From: Fallopia convolvulus
Taxonomy: Eukaryota > Streptophyta > Magnoliopsida > Caryophyllales > Polygonaceae
DNA: 64,000 nt
Direction of reading: 5' to 3'
Assembly: GCA_964016875.1 (NCBI GenBank)
Contig: OZ024719.1
Span: 68,023,224-68,087,223, forward strand
The translations under genes and the position numbers were made by a program. Under the pieces are notes generated by a model. It had not been told where the DNA came from. It worked only from the letters and a program-made list of their open reading frames with translations, and did not search any database. This document shows positions 45,725 through 55,812 of the stretch, one piece after another. Position 1 is the first letter of the stretch, and each line of letters starts with the position of its first letter.

Positions 45725-47667
45725 AGAGAAAATGCAAGAGATTGTGGCATTGGAGAATTATTTGATGAAAGGCTTTGGTTTCTTCCTTTCTCCAAAAAGG
45801 AGACCTTTTCCATCATAATTTTTTAAACTGTTTTTTAGCATACTAATTAATTAGTTATGGCTACCATGTTTCGACATCATGCTCATGAAGTTAGAATTAT
45901 TTAAAGTATTAGAATAATCCAACGTCATTGTAAGAGTAATCCCACATTACTGTAATCATCAAATTAAAAGGTTTATTAAAATGAGAGTTGAATGTTAATC
46001 ATCTTGCATACAATCTTCAATTTCAAACATAATAATTCCAAGCATATATAAGGAGTTAGGGACTAATTTTTAATTATATTTTTATCCTCCAAATATCATT
46101 CCAAAACCTTTCTTCTTTCATTTTTGCTCGATTATTATACTCTCATGTGCTTTGACCTTATTTGAAGTTATGTTTTTATATTTTATACTGTTGAAAATGG
46201 TTTTGTGGGTTTAAGACTCAATAGCCCATTAAACCTCTATAATATATGTAAAATGATGGATTGAAATCAGTGATCGAGAGATTCGATTTCATTGATCTAT
46301 CTAGCAGTTATGCAAAGAGTATATATATGATGTTATTGATGTGGAGATAAGAACTTCTAATTGAAATTCAACATGAATACACAAGTGTGTGTACACAGAA
46401 GAGGGTGTACAATGAGAATCTAGACAAGATTGAGTAAATCAAATGCAAGTGGTGTTTAAATTTGAATTACCTAGTTGAAATCTTGAATTTGATAGATTGA
46501 GACGGCCATGGTTGGATTTATGTCCAAAAAGAAAACGCCGCCTCAAGGTCCATGGTGTGCACATTTTAGGTGTGTTTGCTTGAAGAGATGGAGTTCGAAA
46601 GTTAATTGTGTGGCGGTAAGAAAGCTTCAAATGATGGCTGGGTACATTGTACAATTAGGGTAAGAGAGACAAAAAAATGCAAGTGTTTGAATTTGAATTA
46701 CCATATATATGCTTATAGAGTTGAATCACTGATTTTTAAAAGCATGGTAGTAATTATATATGAGAGTAAATCAAGGAACAATAAATTGCCAATTTATGGT
46801 GATGGATGTGCATTTGAATTGCCATATCGATCTTGGATATTGGTTTATTGTTTTAAGGTGAATTTGGATTTCGGTAATTTTATAGCACATGTATTTAACT
46901 TACTTGCCTCATATAAATTTGGGAGGGAAAAAAACACTTTTCTAAGAAAAGTAATAATAAAAGCCATCTCATTTCTGTCAATGACTATATTTAATTAGTA
47001 ATGGCCAAAATGCCATATTAAAGTATCATAAGTTCATAACTATATATTAAAGCGGAGGTTAAACAAATTATTACACAACACATGTCGGTTTTAGATTGGA
47101 CTACACCATTACTTATTGAAACCAATCTTTGGCGAAATAATTAAGTTTATTATAAAGATAGTGTAATGTACGTAAAATCTAATATCACCATAATCAATGG
47201 ATATAAAATCCCATTCTTAATTATAAAAAAATAATCTTTTATTTTTGAATATGATCAATAGGAGGATTATTACAATATTTTTTATGCTAAATATTATACA
47301 AATATTAGAATATTTATTTTTAGATAGAATGCATATGCTAGAATTAGATAATTAAGTTTAATATAAAGATAATGTAATGTACGTACAATCTTATATCACT
47401 ATAATTAAGATTATTTTGAACAGTTATCTATTGTCATAATTAAATAAATTATCATGTTTTGGATATTAATTTATTGGTAATATTGTTTCAAATTTTTAAA
47501 ATGTGAATTTCACTTGAATTGAAACAATAATAAAATATTATTATTTAATATTGGGCAATATCTCATCAAATAATGAAAATAATTTTTAAATATATTCAAT
47601 TAAAATATGTAAAGCGAACTTAAAGTTTTTTTCTATAAATTACATAATGTTATTACTGTATTATATA
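45725..47667. other. Intergenic, no gene
   Basis: AT-rich. It presumably includes the promoter of the minus-strand gene. Frames at 46439-46998 have no recognisable motif. A word gcaagtg-gtttgaatttgaattacc recurs at about 46443 and 46680, a small local duplication. Confidence 0.5.
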
Positions 47668-48339
47668 CAAGTAACCTCTCTAAATTAATACTCGATAAAT
47701 TAATAATCTCTAAATTAATATTTTTCTCTGCTCCCGACTTGAGCCAATGCAAAATTTAACAAATTTCGATAAGATAGTAAGATAATATATTTTCAAAAAC
47801 CACTATATAAATATAAGGTCCCATTAATATCATAAATTAATAATTATATAAAAAGTTACATAGTTATAACTAAAAAAATCTAATGAAATATGATTGTAGT
47901 GTTGTTTGTTTTTTCTTAGTTCTATTTAGAGCTCATCTCTAACTTTTCTTATTGGATCCAACATTTCTAGGTTGTTTTGAAAACAAATTAAACAAATTTT
48001 GCAATGTCAACTATAATCATTCCTTGAGACTTTATCTCATGAACAAATTTTGAAGTGTCTAAAACAATTTGCTATTGCCTCTTGCTCAACATTAACTATC
48101 CAAGCTGAGACTATAAGATTGAAAGCAGCCAAAACATTAATCTTACATGGATCAGATTGTCCCAACTCATATCCTTTTAAAATCCTACAATAAAATCTTG
48201 TATGATAGTACATTTTAAAAGCTCTTATTACAAAAATCTCTTTAAATTAATAAAATATTAAATTATCGGTTAATTAATATCTCTATAAAATAATAAAATA
48301 TTATGGTCTCAATCCTATTAATTTATAGAGGTTTTACTG
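47668..48339 (-). mobile_element. Pogo-like (Emigrant/Lemi1-type Tc1-mariner) element with transposase relic
   Basis: The right end is the complement of cagtaaaacctctataaatt and the left end caagtaacctctctaaatta, imperfect inverted repeats of about 24 bp. TA lies on both sides (47666-47667 and 48340-48341). The internal ctcgataaattaataa and ctcccgacttgagccaa words are typical of this family. On the minus strand, 48030-48190 translates to a decayed DDE-transposase C-terminal segment: LKGYELGQ..., then NVLAAFNLIVSAWIVN, then IANCFRH, a Tigger/pogo signature. This fragment is interrupted by stops, so the 672-bp element is a deletion derivative of an autonomous copy. Confidence 0.78.
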
Positions 48340-48341
48340 TA

Positions 48342-49796
48342 GTTATGATGTAGAAGTTCAAATCTCCCTTCTCATATAATTGCATAAGTTATATATGTTT
48401 TTAAATTATTTTTTATAAAACCAATCTATACTAATACATTATAAAGCACAACCCAAGTCTGTTGTAAAATTTGCGCCATATGACATTATTGAATAAATTA
48501 ATGTGAAATTATATTTTTAATAAATTTTGTAACAACTTATAAGATTTTTGCTACATATACTAAATAGATAACATGTTTATATAATTTTTTATGTATATAA
48601 TTTTCTATCTATGGATTATGTATTAGTTTACTACAATAGATAACATATTTATATAATTTTTATATACATAAATTCTTATAAAATGATATTTTTCATATTA
48701 ATTTAATATTTTTATCTCTTAACAATATTTAGGGTTTTAATATATTTATTTTTTATTTTTTAACAAGGCTTGAGCTCTAAGTATAAAATTTATATCTATA
48801 TAATATAAGTTTAAATAATAAATTTTGTTTTGTTCATATATTTTTATTTTGAGAAAAAGATATAATGTTATATTGATGATTAAGATTATTTGTAAATTTC
48901 AAAATAAATTCGAATTTTAATTAATAAAATTAGATTTTCTTTATTTATGTACTTATATTAAAGATTTTTTCTTAAATCAAAGTTTGATAAAAAAAAATAA
49001 AAATTTAAAAATCTTGATGAATACTTGCTTAAATTGAATTTTGATAAAAAGTTACATTATATTTTTCTTAATTTTCTTTTTATTTTATTTATGTAAATAT
49101 ATAATTTTTTTTTATCTAGCCCCACCTTACATTACTTTTTTTTATCTCTATGTTTTTTTGTAATTTACTATGGATGATTGGCTGGTTAATACATTGAATT
49201 TTGTAAATTTTCATATACATAGATTGAATTTTGCAAAATAATATATTGATAATTTTCTCTATATTTTGTCTCTTAAATCAAGGACAATATTCTCTTCTAT
49301 ACTAATCTTTATATTGTCTATTGCATAATTTATTATGAAATTATATAAATATATTTAGTATTTTAAATTAATATCGTAAAATTGTATAGTTTTAGTAAAA
49401 TTATCCCGTGAGTATCACGGGACTTCAACTAATTTATTACTCACCAACGAACACCCACAAGTTAATTAATTACCAACAAACCGATTAGTAATTTAGAGTA
49501 ATCTATATATAACATGGTAATTTTTTTTGGTTGACATATATAACATGGTATTTACTTGGAGAAAAAAAAAGAATTCTTTTATTATATCTTTCGAAAGATA
49601 TTTAAAAAGATAGATTTTTGTTTCTTCGACCACAAAAAAGGATAAATTTATTTCCAAATACACACAAGATATAACGTATCGTTGCCGTATCTATATATAT
49701 GGGCCAAGTACCATCAATCTATCATCAAACCTACGTGCCTACCCAAACGTAGGTTGCTGTGTACCGTGTACGTATTTGATCATCTCGATCGCATCC
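48342..49796. other. Very AT-rich intergenic
   Basis: No gene. A direct-repeat-flanked short insert is at 49505-49550 (see findings). The last 120 bp (from about 49680) have a TATA-like tatatatat run and may form the promoter of the next gene. Confidence 0.5.
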
Positions 49797-50344
49797 ATGG
49801 CCATGGTGACAGAGCAAGACAAGTCATATTGTACGGAGGCAATTCGATACAGCATCGGAATCACCACCGAAAGTCAGAAGAACCCACCCGTCCCCAAGTA
49901 CCCGAATCACAAAAACCCAGCACTCCGGAGAGCAACCAGCCCCTGCCTTGTGGCGCAAGTCACCGTCAACGGCCCATTCGATTCAGCATCCCCTGCACTC
50001 ACTTGACCGATGACGATGGAGAATACTACCGTAAATTCCAAGGCCAGTTCGCCATGAAGCTCCAACGCGAGTACCTCCCCAGAGTCGTCCCAAAGAGCTG
50101 CGCTACAAGAGTCGCCAAACGGCTCACGTCGATCCTCCGCTCCGCAAAGGCCGCCCATCGATGCGGCGGCGATGGCCAGTTCAATGTCTGTGTACGCATC
50201 ACCGAGTTTTTAGTCGACGAGACCCCGTTGGAGAGGGCACTTAGGATGGTTTCTTTGGAGGGGGCGGCGGAGACCGGTGCAAAGGCGGCTGCCACTCGCT
50301 CCGTGGCGGGGCTCATGCAGACTTATATGCTACTTAGGGCTTAG
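49797..50344 (+). CDS. Small unrecognised protein gene, possible frameshift
   Basis: ATG 49797 in a good context (tccatggccatgg) begins MAMVTEQDKSYCTEAIRYS and runs to TGA 50004-50006. From about 49995 a different frame continues as DDDGEYYRKFQGQFAMKLQR and reaches TAG at 50342-50344. Both segments show coding-like C/G-rich third positions in an otherwise AT-rich region, while neither frame looks coding across the whole length. The simplest reading is one gene of about 180 codons with an indel near 49985-50006, caused by mutation or an assembly error. The C-terminal half is basic and helical (LPRVVPKSCATRVAKRL; VRITEFLVDETPLERAL). No known domain is recognised. Alternatives are a single 220-codon frame with a non-ATG opening, or two unrelated ORFs. 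Confidence 0.5.
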
Positions 50345-51243
50345 ATTAGAGATTAGGTATCTTTCTTCTCGATCTATGAGCAAGCAACTAGGGCTTACAA
50401 TATAGATATCTGTCTTTGTTGATTAATTGCCTTGTGATATATATACTACATATTTGGTGTATTTTGACTAGGTTAGTGTTGAATATTGCCTTTCAAATTT
50501 AGATTAAACCTAGCTTGTGAACGATCCATATTGTTTGGAGGATAGCAAAATTTTAAGTAGATAATATGTTTTTTTTTTCCACATGCCAAATTCTCCGAAT
50601 CTTGCAAAATTTTGGGTTCAACTCTTACACCTAAGATAACAGACCTAAGATAACAGGCGGGATCTGTGGAGATAAAAAAAGTTTCTTGAAATTTGAAGAA
50701 TGGAGTATTACATATAAATACTTGCGTTATTTCTCCTATTTGTCCATTGATTTTTAGATGAAATCTTTGTATTAGACCTAACATGCATATAAGTACGGAG
50801 AGACGTGTAGATCCCACGTTATATTGGGCTGTTGGACTTTATCATGGACATATATTGAGAAGTTGCAAACGATAGTTATATATATACGTTCTACTCTGAG
50901 CCTTCCATTTACAAAGCTATGTCGTTGGACGTATGTGTGGACCCCACCCGTTTGTTTTAAAAAGCAAGATTTAATTTTCAACATCCACAACGTACCACAA
51001 GAAGATCGAAGAACTAGATAGTAATAAATTGATACATAAAGATCGAATAGAATTTGACCGGTATCGATACCGTTATGAATTCTTATTACATACTTAACAC
51101 CCTCGCCCTTGACCTTGACGGAATTGACGGGTAGCAACTAACAACTTAGCATATGACGCAATTGTAATGCCAACATGAAAAATACCCCAAAGTAAAAATT
51201 CATACATTTAGTACTAATACGGTGGATGTAATGGAAAAATAAG
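50345..51243. other. Intergenic, no gene
   Basis: Short frames on the minus strand (50473-51137) have no motifs. I see nothing else. Confidence 0.5.
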
Positions 51244-52277
51244 TTAGATTTTGAAGCCCAAAGTACCGAGCTTCTCAAAAGTGATTTGATCAATCCTATC
51301 CGCCATCTCAACGCTCAAGTAATTTTGCCAATCCCCAACCTTACCTTTCCTGAAATACCTATTGTTACTAAGATTAGTAATCCCCAACAAAGAAGGAGTT
51401 ATCCCTTTCTTGTTCACCTCCAAGTTGCTCAAACTTTCAAAACTACACATCTCAACAATTCTCTTAACAACACCTTCTTTTTCCTCCTCGTTGGAAAAAG
51501 GACAACCCACAAATTCCGCCAACCTCTTGACATGTGAAGCCGTTTCATCAATCATATCTTCGTATCTCAAGAACAATACTTTTTCAGGGTAATCCAAACT
51601 CGCCTTCCAGTACCCTAAGGCATGGTCCCAATAGGGTCCATTAGGCGATATTCCTTGACAAAACAATTCAAAAGCTTCATCCAAGGGTATGGGTTCCGTG
51701 ACATCCTTGTTCTTCCTCATTTTGTGAACAAAGTGCCAAAGCGAAATGAATGCATCCTTCGGATCCCTATACAAATGTACACAATCTTGCACCCCATGTC
51801 GAGCATTGATTTGGGTAAAGACGAATAAGGCATGTGAGTCGACAAAAGGTTAAGTTCATGATCAAGGGTAGTTTTGAGAGTTTGAGGGAACCTTTTCTCT
51901 ATGGCTGGGTTTAGGACGTGTGGGCTCGTGGTGAGAATTGGGTGTTCTTCTGAGTAGAGATCAAAATGGGTTCGGGTTGTGATTGTGAAGGCTAAGGCCT
52001 TGAGCCAAGTGGTTCCACTCTTAGGTTTGCTACATATGATTATGTCAGACGGCGAGGGTTTGAACTTGCTGGGATTTTGAGTTGCCAAAATTCCTTTGAG
52101 TACAGGCTCCCAAAACCAAAATCCTTGGTAGTGGTAGAGGTGAACTTCGTTGGAAGATACCCATCCATTTGCTCGTGGAAGTGTCGAGATTATGGATTGC
52201 TCATCATGATCGGGATTTGGTTGGGTGTGGGCTTGATCATGAGGTTGAGAGATCTTTGGGGAGGCTAAGGATTCCAT
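51244..52277 (-). pseudogene. Sulfotransferase pseudogene (single frameshift)
   Basis: ATG 52277 opens a plant cytosolic sulfotransferase. The N-terminal part has YHYQGFWFWEP, the PAPS loop KPKSGTTWLKA and the catalytic-His block STHMPYSSLP. The frame is lost near 51768-51772 inside the 3'-phosphate-binding block. The coding strand reads tgtatagggatcc where tgt-agg-gat is expected, so there is a net gain of two bases. The other frame then continues with YRDPKDAFISLWHF, the dimer-region-like segment, and YFRKGKVGDWQNYL, to TAG 51244-51246. Apart from this lesion all family motifs are present and the length (about 344 codons) is normal, so loss was recent or the frameshift is an assembly error. 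It is related to the intact copy at 20333-21349. Confidence 0.92.
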
Positions 52278-52978
52278 TCTTTTGCGTTTTTGTTTTTGAA
52301 TCTTGTAGAGAATAGAAATGAAGATATGTGATGAAGCATGTCCTAGAGATGCATATATGTCGCTAATTATATAGGCCTATAAGTAAAGTTTGCAAATTGG
52401 CGACAGTGTATCAATGCCAAGCTCAATTATTGGATTTTTTTTTTTGGTGCTAAGTTCAATTATTGGATATATGCAGTGCCAGACATAAACAAATGGGATT
52501 ACATATTGGATTTAAATTATTATTGCTCCAATAATTTGACATATATCAATTTATTTTAATAATAATAGTCAAAATTATTTGTAGGGCTAGCTTTTGGTTT
52601 ATGGGTATGATGTAGTAGCTTTTGATTAAAAGTGGCATGGACCCGTGTGGCCGTGTCATAAAAAATTTCATGTGGGCACACAAGAATTCAAAACAATAAG
52701 TGATGCATAGTTAAGTCCGATATCTGCAAGATAACAATATTTCGACACTTTCCTTTTGTTCATACGAGTATGGACAAGTAAAGTCATCATGTAAATACCA
52801 AGATGCAAACATCACAATCAAAACTGATGAATTTTCAAACCAAAGAATGTCAACAAGTTTAAACTATATCTAGTCCCATCAAAATTTGTTACTACAAGCA
52901 TGCTACCAAGGAAACAACACTTACCTCAACCATTCTTGCAACAATTAGATAAATCATGGCAGAGAAAGACTCAAAAAT
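52278..52978. other. Intergenic between sulfotransferase pseudogene and PPR gene
   Basis: No gene. A short poly(T)/poly(A) insert flanked by direct repeats is at 52415-52468 (see findings). Contains the pseudogene's former promoter and the PPR 3' UTR. Confidence 0.55.
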
Positions 52979-55411
52979 TCACCAATAATCTCGACACGAG
53001 CAGCTTCCATCCTTAAAATGATGGAACCTTTTTCCATCCCTAACAACAATCTCCCTTTGAACCACCTTTGAAATAAACTTAAACGCATTATGACAATCTC
53101 CACAGATCCTTAGGTTCTTGAAAACCCTAACTGTAGCCCCAGCAGGTAGCTTCAATAATCCATAAGCAACAGCAAGCTTCTCGCTATGAGTTGACAAACT
53201 ATACTCCTTCTGGTCTAACTCCACATCATGTAACACATACTTAGTCTGTGGTACGTATCCAAGTTCCCTGATCTTAAGCCCTAATTCCTTGAGATAATCG
53301 TACACAGCTTGTACCTCTGGATGCACTGTGTCATCTACCAAGAACACATGAACATTGCTTTCAACCTCAATCCAACTACACCCGGGTTCTTTTTTAACTC
53401 CTCTGTCTCTCATCATTTTCCTCACTCTTGCCATATCTTCCCAGTAGCCTGCATCTGCATACATATTAGACAAAAGAACGTATGTTCCATCGTGTTTGGG
53501 GATTAATTCTAGAAGCTTTTCTGCTGCTTCAATCCCAAGTTCCAAGTTTCTATGGATCCTGCAACCAGCAAGAAAAGCTTCCCAGACAGGCGCACTTTGT
53601 TCAAAGGGCATTTTTTGAATCAATTCTTTAGCTTCTGAGAATTTACCAGCACGGCACAGTAAATCAGTCATACGAGCATAGTGATCTTCACCAGGGGTAA
53701 TTCCATAAGTACTATACATGGAGTCAAAGTAAATTTTGCCTTCTTTTACCAGCCCAGCGTGGCTACAGGCAGTGAGGATGGTTAAAAAAGTAATCCTGTC
53801 AGGTAAAATCTGCTCTTCAAGCATCATTTCAAAGAGTTCTAAGGCTTCAATTCCATGTCCGTGTTGCCCTAGACCTGCAATCATTGCATTCCATGACACG
53901 GAATCAACAAAAGGCATTGTGAGGAATAACAACCGAGCAGAGTCCACAACACCACATGTTGAGTACATGGTTATGAGAGCATTTCCAGCCGAGAGGCTTG
54001 ATTCGTACCCAAACCGAACAATTTGACCATGGAGTTGTCTCCCGTGTTCCAAAGCTCCTAAAGAAGAGCAAGCAGAAATTGCACCAGCAAAAGTATAATC
54101 ACAAGGCTGAAAATCCTCCAATTTCATTTGATTTAATAATTTAAGGGCTTCTTCACCACATCCATTTTGAGCAAGATTTGATACCATAAGAGTCCATGTT
54201 AAGAGGTTCTTCTCAGGCATTTTGCTGAATAGCTGCTTGGCTTCACCAATGCATCCACAACTCATGTAACCAGACAAAATCGCGTTCCATGAAACTAGAT
54301 CTCTCACAGGCATCTGATTGAAAATATACCTTGCCTTGTCAATTTCACTGCTTTTGGAATACAAGGTGACTAAGCTGTTGTATATGGATGATGAAGCATG
54401 ACGTTCATATTTATCCCCTTTTCGCAATATGTATGCGTGTACAGATTTTCCATGATTGAATAGCTTAGACTCAGCACAAGCACTGAGTACACTGGTGTAA
54501 GTGAATTCATCTAATGGAATTCCTGTGAGACACATTTTTCTACAGAGATCCATTGCTTTTGAATAAAATCCATGGTGGACATAACCGGAAATCATGGAAT
54601 TCCAGACGACCACCAGCTTGTGGCTCATCATATTGAACACCTCAAACGCTGAATTTAAGTCATTGTTCCTCACGTAACCTGTGATCATGGTAGTCCAAGT
54701 CAGCTCATCTCTCTCAGGCATTTCATCAAACAGCTTCCGAGCAGCCTCCAACAAATATGCAGATGAAACGAATGGAGAGGAAGCGCATGTAACATAAAGC
54801 GCCAAAAGGGAATTCAACACTGACGTGCAACATCCAGTTCCGGACTTCAAAACAAGAGAATGTAGCTGTTCACACTCTCTTTCACCCTCGGATATAAGCC
54901 TCAAAGCACTAAGTACAGAAGAATATGTGTAATTATCAGGGTTAAAATGGAATTGGATCATATTTTTATACACTCCAACAGCGCCATGTCCATCACCATT
55001 CCGACCATAGCCACTGATCAGAGTGTTGTAGCACACAACATCCCTCATGCGAATCGGAGTCTGGTCAAAAACCTCCCTCGCCTGCTTCAAATCCCCCAGG
55101 GCAGTGTGGGCGGTGATCATGGATGTCCTTGCCACGACATCTGGTTGGGGAATTTCGTCGAACAGGTTCTGGGCATAAGTTAGCTTGTTGAGTTTGACAT
55201 AGAGGTCGATTAGGGTGTTGAGGATATGAGCCCGGGGCTTGAACCCGGATGTAATCATGTGCGCGTGAACGGTCCGAGCGAGAGAATAGGAGGTGGGTAG
55301 GCGTCTGCGGCATAGCTGAAGATGGGCGGCGTAGTGGCTGGCGAGTGATTGGGCGTCCGGAGCTTGGCGGCAAACGCGATGGGTGAGATCGAAGGCACGA
55401 GCGAGCTGCAT
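52979..55411 (-). CDS. DYW-class pentatricopeptide repeat protein (At1g25360-like)
   Basis: An intact, intron-free 810-aa protein, typical of the P-L-S PPR family. ATG 55411 begins MQLARAFDLTHRVC. About 15 PPR motifs follow (for example TWTTMITGYVRNNDLNSAFE, VSWNAILSGYMSCGCIGEAK, VSWNAMIAGLGQHGHGIEAL). Next come the E/E+ region (APVWEAFLAGCRIHRNLELG) and a complete C-terminal DYW cytidine-deaminase domain with the zinc and catalytic signatures HSEKLA and CGDCHNAFKF, ending GSCSCRDYW. Such proteins act in mitochondria or plastids, where the PPR tract picks an RNA site and the DYW domain converts C to U. The architecture and N-terminal segment resemble Arabidopsis At1g25360 (PCMP-H74); orthology is inferred. 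The organelle and editing site are unknown. Confidence 0.95.
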   Translation of the reverse strand: MQLARAFDLTHRVCRQAPDAQSLASHYAAHLQLCRRRLPTSYSLARTVHAHMITSGFKPRAHILNTLIDLYVKLNKLTYAQNLFDEIPQPDVVARTSMITAHTALGDLKQAREVFDQTPIRMRDVVCYNTLISGYGRNGDGHGAVGVYKNMIQFHFNPDNYTYSSVLSALRLISEGERECEQLHSLVLKSGTGCCTSVLNSLLALYVTCASSPFVSSAYLLEAARKLFDEMPERDELTWTTMITGYVRNNDLNSAFEVFNMMSHKLVVVWNSMISGYVHHGFYSKAMDLCRKMCLTGIPLDEFTYTSVLSACAESKLFNHGKSVHAYILRKGDKYERHASSSIYNSLVTLYSKSSEIDKARYIFNQMPVRDLVSWNAILSGYMSCGCIGEAKQLFSKMPEKNLLTWTLMVSNLAQNGCGEEALKLLNQMKLEDFQPCDYTFAGAISACSSLGALEHGRQLHGQIVRFGYESSLSAGNALITMYSTCGVVDSARLLFLTMPFVDSVSWNAMIAGLGQHGHGIEALELFEMMLEEQILPDRITFLTILTACSHAGLVKEGKIYFDSMYSTYGITPGEDHYARMTDLLCRAGKFSEAKELIQKMPFEQSAPVWEAFLAGCRIHRNLELGIEAAEKLLELIPKHDGTYVLLSNMYADAGYWEDMARVRKMMRDRGVKKEPGCSWIEVESNVHVFLVDDTVHPEVQAVYDYLKELGLKIRELGYVPQTKYVLHDVELDQKEYSLSTHSEKLAVAYGLLKLPAGATVRVFKNLRICGDCHNAFKFISKVVQREIVVRDGKRFHHFKDGSCSCRDYW

Positions 55412-55744
55412 CCCTGCAACGACTAGAAATCATGGTTTACTAAATTGGAGATCAGAGCGGGAATGAAGAATTGATGTTCAGGCAAGTTTTCCGGTGTCAC
55501 TCCGTTCCTTCTCCTCGGCGTTTTGACAGGCGGCGGTGCTTGCAGCGGGAAAGCGTGCATCATATTTCTTAGTCAGAAATTAGATTAGGGATGCCGGCAT
55601 GCCGCTTAGCTAAATTCAAATAGCAAACTGCAAACACAGCCAATATCGTTTTTCGAGGATCACTCTGCAATTAAATGAAGATTTAGAGTATCGGTCATGT
55701 CTTTTGGGAGGGCAACCTGTTGTTGACTACATTACTAGTTTCTT
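55412..55744. other. Upstream of PPR gene; LINE target site
   Basis: Presumed PPR promoter and 5' UTR. It ends with one copy of the LINE target-site duplication, ttactagtttctt, at 55732-55744. Confidence 0.6.
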
Positions 55745-55755
55745 TTTTTTTTTTA

Positions 55756-55789
55756 GGAGAGACGGTACTCTCCGGCCCCTCAAGAGGGC
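55756..55789 (-). other. LINE 3' terminal hairpins
   Basis: Just before poly(A), the plus strand reads ggagag-acggta-ctctcc (55756-55773), directly followed by gcccctc-aa-gagggc. Both are short inverted repeats. The first is conserved in the truncated copy at 13312-13329 (ggagag-tactatt-tctcc). Terminal hairpins of this kind are candidate recognition structures for the element's reverse transcriptase. Confidence 0.6.
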
Positions 55790-55812
55790 ATTTTATTAAT
55801 AAGGAAAAAGGG

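Noticed and set aside
55065..55433. 122-codon minus frame overlapping the PPR start
   Set aside because: Out of frame with the PPR protein, Arg/Ser/Pro-rich from GC composition, and without motifs.
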